Positions 1-7,555 of a stretch of 16,839 nucleotides of DNA are shown in pieces. The position numbers and the translations under genes are program-made. Source of the DNA: Syntrophomonadaceae bacterium (GTDB lineage: Bacteria; Bacillota; Dethiobacteria; DTU022); contig SLBE01000171.1 of NCBI GenBank assembly GCA_007126465.1, positions 1 through 16,839 of the forward strand, given 5' to 3'. A model generated the notes under the pieces. That model worked only from the letters and a program-made list of their open reading frames with translations. It did not search any database and was not told where the DNA came from. Positions within the stretch are counted from its first letter, which is position 1. Each line of letters begins with the position of its first letter.

Positions 1-836
1 CCCCTGAGAGTAACTGGCATAAGGCAGGGAAATGCAGAGTTATTGCTGTATCCAGCGGCAAAGGTGGAGTTGGCAAGACCAGCATGGTCTTAAATCTTGG
101 TTTGTCATTAATAAACATGGGCTATCGAGTTGTGATAATTGATGCTGACCTCGGACTGGCTAATATTGATGTAATGTTGAACACAATGCCGCGCTACAGT
201 CTTTCCGATGTGGTAAATGGCGAAAAAAGCTTGCGGGATATCATGATAAATGGACCATTAGATTTGAAGGTTATACCGGGTAGTTCGGGAATATACGATC
301 TTGCCAACCTTGATCAAATTAAAAGGCAGCTGCTGCTTGATCAGCTAAAAACTATTGAAGAAGATGGTGATTTCATTCTAATCGATACAGCTGCAGGGAT
401 TTCCCGTAATGTGCTTAGCTTTATCGGGGCAGCAGATGATTTTATCCTGGTTACAACTCCAGAGCCGACAGCCCTGACAGATGCGTATGGTATGCTTAAG
501 GTTCTTAATGAAAAAAAATTAAAAGATAAAAGCCAGGTCGTGGTTAATTCAACAAGAACTGTTCAGCAAGGGTATAAAACTTTTTGCGGATTAAAAAAAG
601 CAGTTGATCAATATCTGCCTGCGATGGCAGTAACTTACCTGGGTGAAGTCAGATATGACCATGCTGTGAGCAGTGCTGTTCATAATTTTTCCCCATTTGT
701 GCTTAGTAAACCGCGCAGTGCTGCATCTACTGCAGTTAAAAGGATTGCCTGGCGCCTGGCTTCTAATAATGAAGCCGACCAGCAGCCTGAAAAGGGATTA
801 GCCGCTTTTATCAAGAGACTGAGAGAATTAACCTGA
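1..836 (+). CDS. flhG: FlhG (YlxH/MinD-like) flagellar number regulator, 5' end outside window
   Basis: MinD/ParA-family ATPase that, with the SRP-like GTPase FlhF, controls the number and placement of flagella; it acts at the membrane and on C-ring assembly. The reading frame is open from base 3, upstream of the first in-window ATG (84). That ATG is not the start, because the deviant Walker A motif SGKGGVGKTS lies before it (bases 54-83). The visible 277 residues contain this P-loop, the Walker A' motif DADLGLANIDVML typical of FlhG, and Walker B-type DTAAGIS. The N-terminal DQAxxLR motif that stimulates FlhF lies off the window, so whether it is present is unknown. FlhG is distinguished from MinD by the DLGLANIDVML signature and by the neighbouring sigD and flagellar genes. 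In Bacillus flhG also lies upstream of che genes and sigD. The product is well supported; only the 5' end is missing. Confidence 0.93.
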   Translation, partial: PESNWHKAGKCRVIAVSSGKGGVGKTSMVLNLGLSLINMGYRVVIIDADLGLANIDVMLNTMPRYSLSDVVNGEKSLRDIMINGPLDLKVIPGSSGIYDLANLDQIKRQLLLDQLKTIEEDGDFILIDTAAGISRNVLSFIGAADDFILVTTPEPTALTDAYGMLKVLNEKKLKDKSQVVVNSTRTVQQGYKTFCGLKKAVDQYLPAMAVTYLGEVRYDHAVSSAVHNFSPFVLSKPRSAASTAVKRIAWRLASNNEADQQPEKGLAAFIKRLRELT

Positions 837-862
837 TTTTTTACAGGAGGATTGCCCGGGAA

Positions 863-1597
863 ATGATAAGTCAGCTTAAGGAAGGCGCAAAATTGCAGAT
901 CCTGCAGGAATCAGAACAGGAATACTATATGACAGCTATAAAAAACATTGAAAGAGACGTTTTTACAGTTCACCTGCCGACTTGCGGGGGCAAGAAACTC
1001 GACATGCCTCAGTACAGTACCTGGCAGTTTTGCCTGCTCGGCGATGATGCAGTCTATTTTTTCACTTCCAGGATTGTCGGGCAGAGCAGGGATGGCGCTG
1101 AAACATGTTACGCTATAAAAACACCTGATTCCGTTCACCGCCAACAGCGTCGTGGCCATGTCCGGGTTCCTTGCCATCATGATCTTGTTTACTGGTTGTG
1201 GGATGAGGCTAAGCACCCGGCTTTAACTCCACCTGAACAGGCAATCCACTCTCTTGATTTATGGGACGATCCACAGTGGCTTAATGATTATTTGAATAAG
1301 CTGGAGGATGTGGCTTCCGGTAGGAATGCTTTTACCTTGGACATCTCTGGCGGCGGGTTAAGAATGGTAACCCTTGAGTCATTGAACAGGCATGATCGCA
1401 TCATAATAAAACTGGTAATTGATGAAAAACGGTCAAAAAGGATTCTATTACTGGAAGCAAGGGTAGTTAGGGTTGTGCCTTTGAATTTGGGTGGCTGGAA
1501 AAGGTACCGGGTAGGAGTCAGTTTTATTGACCTTGATGAAAGTGTCCGGGAGAGAATTATTAGTTACCTGTTTACAATTATGCGTAAAAAGGTTTAA
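863..1597 (+). CDS. YcgR-like PilZ-domain c-di-GMP receptor (putative flagellar brake)
   Basis: 244 residues with the two-domain layout of YcgR/DgrA/MotI proteins: a beta-rich N-terminal YcgR-like domain (about residues 5-90) followed by a PilZ domain. The c-di-GMP-binding signatures are visible: RRxxxR as R96-R97-GHV-R101, and DxSxxG as D160-I-S162-GG-G165. Family members bind c-di-GMP and slow or disengage the flagellar motor. Its place between flhG and sigD supports a motility role. Odd point: 58 residues separate R101 from D160, whereas about 25-30 is usual, so there seems to be an insertion of roughly 30 residues, rich in W, P, H and acidic residues (about 106-150). The Shine-Dalgarno AGGAGG (845-850) lies 12 nt before the ATG, which is rather far. 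No upstream in-frame start fits better. PilZ identity is firm; the motor-brake role is inferred from family and context. Confidence 0.85.
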   Translation: MISQLKEGAKLQILQESEQEYYMTAIKNIERDVFTVHLPTCGGKKLDMPQYSTWQFCLLGDDAVYFFTSRIVGQSRDGAETCYAIKTPDSVHRQQRRGHVRVPCHHDLVYWLWDEAKHPALTPPEQAIHSLDLWDDPQWLNDYLNKLEDVASGRNAFTLDISGGGLRMVTLESLNRHDRIIIKLVIDEKRSKRILLLEARVVRVVPLNLGGWKRYRVGVSFIDLDESVRERIISYLFTIMRKKV

Positions 1598-1612
1598 GGG
1601 AGGCTGTCTCGA

Positions 1613-2368
1613 TTGAATATGCTCGAGAGAAACGCAAAAAAAGTATACCAGGAGCAGCATGAAGACGGCAGTAAGGAAGAAACGGTAACAAAGTACCTGC
1701 CGCTGATCAGGAAGCTGGCCGGAAAACTCAGTATTGCACTGCCTCCTTCACTTGATGAAGAAGATCTGGTCGGTAGTGGCATTATAGGTTTGCTGGAAGC
1801 TCTCGATCGCTTTGAGGCATCGCGGGGAGTGCAGTTTTCGACTTTCGCTACATGGCGGATTAAAGGGGCAATGATTGATGAAATCCGTCGGACCAGTCCT
1901 GCGCCTCGATCATATTTTAGTCAGTACCGCCAGGTGCATCAGGCCGAAGAAAGCCTGCGTCAATCTTTGAATCGTGAACCAACCCGTGAGGAAATTGCAT
2001 CTTTGCTGGGGTGGTCGGCAAGCATGGTGGAGCAGGTTTGGGCAAATTACAACCTTATGTCAGTTGTCTCTCTGGAAAAAATGATATTCACAGGGGAGGG
2101 TGAGGAAAGTTTGACCCTGGAAGGAGTTATTTCTTCACCGGAGCAAACACCTGAAGAGATACTGGCTGATAAAGAGCAGGTTGAAATACTTGCTTCTGCT
2201 ATAGAAAAGCTTCCTGAAAGAGAGAAGCTAATGCTCTCATTATTTTATTACGAGGAATTAACTAAAAAGGAAATTGCCGGGTTGATGAAAGTATCTGCAG
2301 CAAGAATATCACAGCTGCATGCCAGGGCCATAGAGCGTTTGCGCCAAACCCTGGCAGAAGAAGATTAA
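1613..2368 (+). CDS. sigD: Flagellar sigma factor SigD (FliA/sigma-28 family)
   Basis: RNA polymerase sigma factor of the FliA/SigD/WhiG class, which directs transcription of late flagellar, motor, chemotaxis and flagellin genes. At 251 residues it matches the family length. Regions in order: 1.2/2 (about 22-100) with DLVGSGIIGLLEALDRFE and the -10-reading FSTFATWRIKGAMIDEIR; region 3 (about 115-165); region 4 helix-turn-helix (about 200-250), with the LPEREKLMLSLFYYEELTKKEI stretch leading into KVSAARISQLHARAIERLR. The TTG at 1613 is preferred because the Shine-Dalgarno AAGGGAGG (1596-1603) is 9 nt away; the ATG at 1619 would be 15 nt away. That Shine-Dalgarno overlaps the stop codon of the PilZ gene, suggesting translational coupling. 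FliA-type activity is normally restrained by FlgM, which is not in this window. Confidence 0.95.
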   Translation: MNMLERNAKKVYQEQHEDGSKEETVTKYLPLIRKLAGKLSIALPPSLDEEDLVGSGIIGLLEALDRFEASRGVQFSTFATWRIKGAMIDEIRRTSPAPRSYFSQYRQVHQAEESLRQSLNREPTREEIASLLGWSASMVEQVWANYNLMSVVSLEKMIFTGEGEESLTLEGVISSPEQTPEEILADKEQVEILASAIEKLPEREKLMLSLFYYEELTKKEIAGLMKVSAARISQLHARAIERLRQTLAEED

Positions 2369-2388
2369 AAGCTCGAAGGAGGTTTATG

Positions 2389-2868
2389 ATGGGCTACCTG
2401 GTTATTGGCTTTATGTTTGGGGTTGCTGTTAGCTGGTTTTGGCAAAACCAGTACAGTGGAACGCCCGTTTTTCAGCAGTTGATGAAAAAAGAATTGGTTA
2501 CAAATGGCCAGCAGGGTAGTGTTGCAACCTTAAAAAAACGCCTTGACATGATGGAAAAAAAGCTGGATGAACTGGAAAGCAGTAAGGTAGATAGAGCAGC
2601 TGCCCCGGAAGAAAAACCAGGTTCTTTTTCTGAAGATAACAATACTGGTCCGACATTAACCTTGATTGATAAAGAAGGAAAAGCTGCAAGGGAGTCGAGT
2701 AAAGCTGAGCGCCGCAAGAACTGTGAGAGAGCTCTGCTTTTGTGGCGTGAAGGCATATCAGTTACAGATATTGCATCGAGAACCGGTTTGGGTAAGGGAG
2801 AGATAGATTTAATTGTTTCTCTGAAAAATAGCAATCATAATGTAGGAACAGGTTCAGGAAAAGCATAG
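2389..2868 (+). CDS. SwrB-like membrane-anchored protein with coiled coil and C-terminal HTH
   Basis: 159-residue protein with an N-terminal hydrophobic helix (about residues 2-19, YLVIGFMFGVAVSWFW). A charged coiled-coil stretch follows (about 44-66, KKRLDMMEKKLDELESS), then a low-complexity acidic linker. The C-terminal helix-turn-helix-like segment (about 108-146, CERALLLWREGISVTDIASRTGLGKGEIDLIV) resembles the small domains found at the end of many clostridial proteins encoded after sigD. In Bacillus subtilis the gene after sigD is swrB, a single-pass membrane protein with a coiled coil that promotes flagellar type III export activation. Position and architecture match; sequence-level homology to SwrB is not something I can verify by eye. 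The ATG at 2389 sits 6 nt from GAAGGAGG (2375-2382). The adjacent ATG at 2386 would be only 3 nt away but is possible. Confidence 0.7.
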   Translation: MGYLVIGFMFGVAVSWFWQNQYSGTPVFQQLMKKELVTNGQQGSVATLKKRLDMMEKKLDELESSKVDRAAAPEEKPGSFSEDNNTGPTLTLIDKEGKAARESSKAERRKNCERALLLWREGISVTDIASRTGLGKGEIDLIVSLKNSNHNVGTGSGKA

Positions 2869-2884
2869 AAAAGGAGGTGAAAAA

Positions 2885-3646
2885 ATGCGGGGACTTTACT
2901 TATCGGAAGGAACAATGCTTGTTCAGCAGGCCCAACTTCAGGTTATCAGTAACAACATGGCAAATATCCGTTCTACCGGTTACAGGAGAGAACGCGGGGT
3001 GGAAACAAGTTTTGCTGAATGGCTGGTTCATGAACTGAGTCCCGATCCGCAACCGGGGGTAAGTGGAAGGTTGCGTCCACTTGGAACAATGGCCCACAAC
3101 GTGGCAACCCAGGAAACAGTTACTGCTTTTACCCAGGGACCCCTGGAAGGAACCGGCCGTAACCTTGATTTTGCCCTTGTTGGAAATGGATTATTCCAGG
3201 TTGAGGGGGAAGAAGGTACGCTTTATACCAGGAATGGGCGTTTTGCTCTTGATGCCGAAGGAAATTTAGTAACAGAGGCTGAAGGTTACCAGGTGATTGG
3301 TGAGGGTGGTCCGATTCAGCTTGAATCCGAGGACTTTACTGTTACGCCTGATGGAGCCATTTACGATCAAAATGGACAGGTCGGGCAGCTGGCAATTGCA
3401 GTATTTGAAGAAGGCGCCCAGTTAGAGCGTTTTGGTTATAACTATTTTATTACTGAAGACGGTGAAGGCGGGGAAGAAGATTTTGAAGTGGTTTCTGGCT
3501 TCCTGGAAGGTTCTAATGTCAGTATGGCCAGGGAAATGACGGCTATGATGCAGGTGCGCAGAACTTATGAAGCAGCCCAGAAGATCATGATTACCTATGA
3601 TCAGATTTTGGATAAGGCTGCCAATGAGCTGGGATCTTCAGCCTGA
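2885..3646 (+). CDS. flgF: Flagellar rod protein, FlgF/FlgG family (FlhO/FlhP-like), first copy
   Basis: 253-residue axial protein of the rod/hook superfamily, exported by the flagellar type III apparatus to form the rod. The N-terminal D0 helix carries the flagellar rod signature in the form SNNMANIRSTGYRRE (about 22-36). The middle D1 region contains the typical FlgG/FlgF stretch GNGLFQVE...LYTRNGRFALDAEGNLVT (about 100-130). The C-terminal helix has FLEGSNVSMAREMTAMMQVRRTYEAAQKIM, where family consensus has LExSNVdl..EMv.mi...R.ye...k. The Shine-Dalgarno AAAGGAGGTGA just before the ATG is near-perfect, implying high expression. It is followed by a paralogous rod gene; the pair corresponds to flhO-flhP of Bacillus. 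Which of the two is the proximal (FlgF) or distal (FlgG) rod subunit cannot be settled by eye; order is the only reason for the symbol. Confidence 0.88.
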   Translation: MRGLYLSEGTMLVQQAQLQVISNNMANIRSTGYRRERGVETSFAEWLVHELSPDPQPGVSGRLRPLGTMAHNVATQETVTAFTQGPLEGTGRNLDFALVGNGLFQVEGEEGTLYTRNGRFALDAEGNLVTEAEGYQVIGEGGPIQLESEDFTVTPDGAIYDQNGQVGQLAIAVFEEGAQLERFGYNYFITEDGEGGEEDFEVVSGFLEGSNVSMAREMTAMMQVRRTYEAAQKIMITYDQILDKAANELGSSA

Positions 3647-3681
3647 GCCTGATTTGCCGATAATAAAAGAGGTGATTATTA

Positions 3682-4467
3682 ATGAGCCGTTCATTTTTTA
3701 ATGCTTTTACCGGTGTAGCTGCCTATCAGCGTTCTTTGCAGCAAATTGCCGATAATCTCGCTAACGTTAATACCAATGCTTACAAACGTTCGGAGGCTTC
3801 TTTTACAGAGCTGCTTTATTCTGAGCTGCAGGGAAAACGGTATGCAGTTGATCCACTGCCCGGAGAGCTGCCGCCGGTTACCGGAAAAGGAACCCATATG
3901 TATCCTGTAACCCGCTTCCACGGCCAGGGCCCGCTTTTAATGACTGAGCGCCCACTGGACCTTGCTATTGAAGGACGTGGATATTTCAGAATAAACCGAC
4001 AAGACGGTACGGAGGCATATACCCGGCGCGGAGCTTTTTATGTTGATAGAGACGGAACCATACTTACCGACCAGGGAGAAGAGCTTGATGTGCCCTTTAA
4101 CCTTGATGGTGTAATGGTCAACACAGTTGCTGTGAGCCCGGAAGGGCAGGTCACAGGCCAGAATGAAGAAGGCGAAATGGTTGAACTGGGCCAGATATCA
4201 CTATTTACATTTATTAATGAAGGTGGCCTTTTTAAGACCAGCAGTGGTCTTTTTGAGGTAACTGAAGCATCAGGAGAACCGGAAGAAGGAAATCCCGGTG
4301 ATGAAGGGTTTGGAGCCCTGCGTCAGTATTACCTGGAGGGTTCAAATGTAGACTTGGCCATGGAAATGGTCCACTTAATCGCCAGTCAGCGTGCCCTGCA
4401 GGGTAATGTAAGAAGCCTTGTCACGGCAGATGAATTAAAAGCCCTGACTCTTCTGGTTAGAAATTAA
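3682..4467 (+). CDS. flgG: Flagellar rod protein, FlgG/FlgF family (FlhO/FlhP-like), second copy
   Basis: 261-residue paralogue of the preceding rod protein. N-terminal D0 signature: ADNLANVNTNAYKR (about 23-36), with Ala in place of the usual Gly/Thr-Gly of the NTxGYKR motif. Middle portion: LDLAIEGRGYFRINRQDGTEAYTRRGAF (about 92-120), a classic FlgG/FlgF core. C-terminal helix: YYLEGSNVDLAMEMVHLIASQRAL, also canonical. The start ATG follows AGAGGTGA. It forms the rod segment joining the MS ring to the hook, probably as the partner of the upstream gene. Tandem rod genes directly before fliM differ from the Bacillus layout, where flhO-flhP lie away from the fla/che operon. Family call is firm; the FlgG versus FlgF assignment is tentative. 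Confidence 0.88.
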   Translation: MSRSFFNAFTGVAAYQRSLQQIADNLANVNTNAYKRSEASFTELLYSELQGKRYAVDPLPGELPPVTGKGTHMYPVTRFHGQGPLLMTERPLDLAIEGRGYFRINRQDGTEAYTRRGAFYVDRDGTILTDQGEELDVPFNLDGVMVNTVAVSPEGQVTGQNEEGEMVELGQISLFTFINEGGLFKTSSGLFEVTEASGEPEEGNPGDEGFGALRQYYLEGSNVDLAMEMVHLIASQRALQGNVRSLVTADELKALTLLVRN

Positions 4468-4504
4468 ATAAAGGCTGGCAACAAACAGGGTAGGAGGTGA
4501 ACAC

Positions 4505-5506
4505 ATGAGTAAAGATGCATTAACTCAATCTGAAATTGATTCGTTGATTAATGCTATATCCAGCGGAGACCTGGAAGAGGAATCGGAGCAGGTAACAGAT
4601 GATTACCAGGCTTATGATTTCAGGCGGCCGACCAAGTTTTCAAAAGAACAGATTCGGACTCTGCAGATTATTCATGAAAACTATGCCCGGGTAATGGGCA
4701 ACTATTTGACTTCCTTCCTGAGGGTCCCTGTTAAACTGCAGGTAGTTTCTGTAGCCCAGGTTTCTTATGAAGAATTTGTATTCTCGCTGCCGGTGCCTAC
4801 TTTGATGACCATATTTAATATGTCTAAAAAAATGGGCGTAGCAATGCTTGAGACTAATCCAACTTTTGTTTTTACGATTATAGATCTCTTGTTTGGTGGT
4901 GAAGGCAAACAACCTGGAAAAATCCGGGAGCTTACAGAGATTGAGCTTTCGGTGATGAGGCAGATCAATGAAAAGTTTTTAGATAATCTTAGCTATGCCT
5001 GGAAAGGCATTGCCCAGCTTGAACTGCAGATAGAAAGCATGGATACGAATCCACAGTTTAACCAGGTTATAGCTTCAAGTGAAACGGTCGCCCTTGTGAC
5101 CTTTTCGGCTACTGTGCAAAATGTTCAGGGTTTTGTCAACCTTTGTTTTCCTTTTGTGGGGCTCGAGCATGTTCTTTCCAGCCTTACCGCCCAACACTGG
5201 TTTAATCAGTTCCAACAAAATGCTTCAAAGAGCAAGCCGGGTGATCTTGAGAAATCCTTACGAAAGCCTGAAGCAGATGTAAAAGCTGTTTTGGGAAAAG
5301 CCAGGATCACGTTGGATGACTTTTTACAGATTCAGGAGGGAGATGTCCTGCCCCTGCGCAGGCGGCGTGGTGAGCCGCTCGAATTGCTGGTAGAAGGAAA
5401 GCCGATTTTTAAAGTTCAGCCTGGTTTAAGAGGCAAACAACTAGCTGTTAAAATAATTGACCGGATATCGGAAGAACGTAATAAAGCAGGTGATGCAAAT
5501 GGATAG
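4505..5506 (+). CDS. fliM: Flagellar motor switch protein FliM
   Basis: Full-length (333 residues) C-ring protein that binds CheY-P and transmits the switching signal. The extreme N-terminus carries the CheY-P-binding peptide LTQSEIDSLI (residues 6-15; consensus LSQxEIDALL). The middle CheC-like domain (about 45-240) contains the GGEG turn (131-134), matching the conserved GGxG motif that contacts FliG, and the NPQF stretch (182-185). The C-terminal SpoA/FliN-like domain (about 255-325) ends in GKPIFKVQPGLRGKQLAVKI. The ATG follows GTAGGAGGTGA with good spacing. The 3' end overlaps the fliN start by 8 bp. It acts at the cytoplasmic face of the motor together with FliN and the FliY-like protein encoded next. 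Confidence 0.96.
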   Translation: MSKDALTQSEIDSLINAISSGDLEEESEQVTDDYQAYDFRRPTKFSKEQIRTLQIIHENYARVMGNYLTSFLRVPVKLQVVSVAQVSYEEFVFSLPVPTLMTIFNMSKKMGVAMLETNPTFVFTIIDLLFGGEGKQPGKIRELTEIELSVMRQINEKFLDNLSYAWKGIAQLELQIESMDTNPQFNQVIASSETVALVTFSATVQNVQGFVNLCFPFVGLEHVLSSLTAQHWFNQFQQNASKSKPGDLEKSLRKPEADVKAVLGKARITLDDFLQIQEGDVLPLRRRRGEPLELLVEGKPIFKVQPGLRGKQLAVKIIDRISEERNKAGDANG

Positions 5507-5843
5507 TAGAAATTTGCTTTCTGAAGAGGAAATGAATGCTTTGCTTGACAATAGTTCAAGCCGTGAAGATGAATTAAAAATGGATATGAAGCTAAAGCTG
5601 GTCCTTGATTTTCCGCTCGAAGTTTCAGTTCGCCTTGGAGATGCTGAAATGACAATCGGTCAGTTGTTGAATCTTACTGTTGGCACAGTAATAGAGCTGG
5701 ATAACATGGTTGATGAACCGGTTGATCTAGTCGTAAACGGAAAAACTTTTGCCACAGGGGAAGTTATTACCGTGGAAGAAACTTTTGGGGTCCGTTTAAA
5801 AAGTATTACAAAACCTGAAGAGCGGATTGAGAACTTGCGTTGA
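5499..5843 (+). CDS. fliN: FliN-like switch protein with an N-terminal CheY-binding-like peptide
   Basis: 114-residue SpoA-domain protein (SpoA about 30-108; ends VEETFGVRLKSI), the size of classical FliN, which builds the lower C-ring. The start chosen is the ATG at 5499, 5 nt after AGGTGA. A longer in-frame TTG start at 5457 has no good Shine-Dalgarno and would lie deep inside fliM. Striking feature: residues 6-16 read LLSEEEMNALL, closely resembling the LSQxEIDALL peptide that binds CheY-P in FliM and in Bacillus FliY. Plain FliN proteins of proteobacteria lack an obvious copy. A second SpoA domain is encoded at the end of the next gene, so the cell has two FliN-type domains in separate proteins. 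Family call firm; a CheY-binding role for the N-terminus is inference. Confidence 0.9.
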   Translation: MDSRNLLSEEEMNALLDNSSSREDELKMDMKLKLVLDFPLEVSVRLGDAEMTIGQLLNLTVGTVIELDNMVDEPVDLVVNGKTFATGEVITVEETFGVRLKSITKPEERIENLR

Positions 5844-5888
5844 TAAATATTTTATGTTAGTTGTCCACAAAGGAAAGGATGGGTTGTT

Positions 5889-7529
5889 TTGGAAGAACTA
5901 AGCCTTTTAGAAAAAGATACTATAGCAGAAGTGGGGAATATATCCCTTGGCGCCTCTGCTACAGCCCTGTCTACTATCCTTAATAAAAGTGTGGATATTA
6001 CTACACCCAGACTTGAAGTGCTACCTCTTGATCAGGTTCAGCAAACTTATCCTGTGCCCTGTATCGCAGTTAAAGTGGAATATACGGCGGGGCTACAGGG
6101 TAGTAATATGCTTCTGATCAAGGAAGAAGATGCTTTAATTATTGCTGCCTTAATGATGGGGGAATCTCATGAGGATAAAGCCGGCCCTCTTACTGAAATA
6201 GAGCTAAGTGCGGTCCAGGAAGCGATGAACCAGATGATGGGTTCAATGACTACATCAATGTCTGAACTGTTCCAGCGCCCCATTGATATATCACCTCCCG
6301 GGGTTACCCTGATTAATTTAGCTGAAGAAAAAGAAACACTCGAGGAAATAAGTGACGAGGACCAGGTGGTGCAGGTCGAGTTTACCATGAAGGTTGAAGA
6401 TATAATCGACAGTTTTATGGTTCAGGTGATCCCGGTTGAATTTGCTCGTCAAATGGCAAACGATCTGCTCAGTGGTGAGGCAGGCATGGCTTCTGTTTCG
6501 GATGAAGAATTGTTATTGAGTGACCTGGAAAGAGACACCATAGCCGAGGTTGGCAATATATCCCTGGGAGCTTCAGCCACTGCTCTTTCTACTATCCTTA
6601 ATACAATGGTTGATATAACTACTCCAAAATTGAATATTATAAAAGTAGATCAGATCCAGGAAAAATACCCCCTGCCCTGTGTTTTGGTTGAAGTTGATTA
6701 TACCAGTGGGCTAGAAGGCCGCAACATTCTTTTGATCAAACAGGAAGATGCAGCTGTCATCGCTTCCATGATGATGGGTGAATCTGGTGAAGATAAAGAT
6801 CGCCCCCTGAGTGAAATAGAGCTAAGTGCAGTTCAGGAAGCAATGAACCAGATGATGGGATCGATGGCTACATCAATGTCAGAACTGTTCCAGCGGCCAA
6901 TCGAAATTTCGCCGCCCAAAATGACCCTGATTGACCTGGCAGAAGACGTTACCCTGCTTAAAGGACTTAGACCTGATGAAGATGTTGTGCATGTTGAATT
7001 TACCATAAAAGTGGAAGATGTAATTGACAGTGTAATGCTGCAGGTCATACCAATTAAGTTTGCGAAAACCATGACCAGTTTTCTACTTTCAGGCGGAGCT
7101 GCGGAACCACCCACTGAAGTTATTGAAGAAGTTGACGATAATGATATTGATATCTCTTCGATCGTAGGGGAGGTAATTGCGGAAACAGAAAAGCAGCAGC
7201 CGGCAGCCGAGCCTGTTCAACCTGAAAAAGAACCGGACACCTACAGGTTACCACCTACTGCTGATATACAAAAGCTCGAAATGGTAAAAGATATACCGAT
7301 GGATATAATCGTCGTCCTGGGCTCGACCAGGCTACCACTCGGTGAACTTTTCTCTCTTAATACCGGTGGAATTGTTGGCCTTAATTGCAGTGCCAGCGAT
7401 CCTGTTGAAATAATGGCGAATGATCGTTTGCTGGCTAAAGGTGAAGTTGTAATGATAAATGATCAGCTGGGAGTACGTATAACTGAGATACAACTTGAAG
7501 AAGTAATGGATAGCTACGGTATATCTTAA
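5889..7529 (+). CDS. fliY: FliY-like switch phosphatase with duplicated CheC module (CheC-CheC-FliN)
   Basis: 546 residues; normal FliY is about 380. Layout: CheC-like module A (about 5-195), near-copy module B (about 211-401), an acidic/proline-rich linker (about 402-455) and a C-terminal SpoA/FliN domain (about 460-535). CheC-family phosphatases hydrolyse CheY-P using ExxN pairs, two per module. All four are intact here: E14/N17, E111/N114, E220/N223 and E317/N320, each in a D/SxxxExxNxxxG context. Module sequence is strongly FliY-like (NISLGASATALSTILN, SAVQEAMNQMMGS). The N-terminus goes straight into module A, so the LSQDEIDALL-type CheY-binding peptide of Bacillus FliY is absent. Start TTG at 5889 follows AGGAAAGGA (5871-5879). 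It probably lies in the C-ring and removes phosphate from CheY-P. It is the only CheC-type protein in the window, so it is also a candidate CheD partner. Confidence 0.92.
   Translation: MEELSLLEKDTIAEVGNISLGASATALSTILNKSVDITTPRLEVLPLDQVQQTYPVPCIAVKVEYTAGLQGSNMLLIKEEDALIIAALMMGESHEDKAGPLTEIELSAVQEAMNQMMGSMTTSMSELFQRPIDISPPGVTLINLAEEKETLEEISDEDQVVQVEFTMKVEDIIDSFMVQVIPVEFARQMANDLLSGEAGMASVSDEELLLSDLERDTIAEVGNISLGASATALSTILNTMVDITTPKLNIIKVDQIQEKYPLPCVLVEVDYTSGLEGRNILLIKQEDAAVIASMMMGESGEDKDRPLSEIELSAVQEAMNQMMGSMATSMSELFQRPIEISPPKMTLIDLAEDVTLLKGLRPDEDVVHVEFTIKVEDVIDSVMLQVIPIKFAKTMTSFLLSGGAAEPPTEVIEEVDDNDIDISSIVGEVIAETEKQQPAAEPVQPEKEPDTYRLPPTADIQKLEMVKDIPMDIIVVLGSTRLPLGELFSLNTGGIVGLNCSASDPVEIMANDRLLAKGEVVMINDQLGVRITEIQLEEVMDSYGIS
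5904..6473 (+). repeat. FliY internal tandem repeat, unit 1 (CheC module A)
   Basis: 570 bp encoding residues 6-195. It aligns without gaps in most parts with the copy 618 bp (206 codons) downstream. Conservation peaks around the second ExxN centre: between 6195-6280 and 6813-6898 I count 8 mismatches in 86 nt, several at silent third positions. Confidence 0.85.
6522..7091 (+). repeat. FliY internal tandem repeat, unit 2 (CheC module B)
   Basis: 570 bp encoding residues 212-401, the second copy of the CheC module. It ends just before the acidic, proline-rich linker. Both copies keep reading frame and catalytic residues, so the duplication appears to be under selection and not decaying. Confidence 0.85.
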
Positions 7530-7555
7530 TTAGCTTCATGCGGGGAGGGGATTTG

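Noticed and set aside
3656..3663. GCCGATAA, an exact match to the sigma-28 -10 element, upstream of the second rod gene
   Set aside because: The position for the -35 TAAA (15 nt upstream) reads TTCA, and a start site there would fall on the Shine-Dalgarno. The same string also occurs inside the coding region near 3748, so chance is likely.
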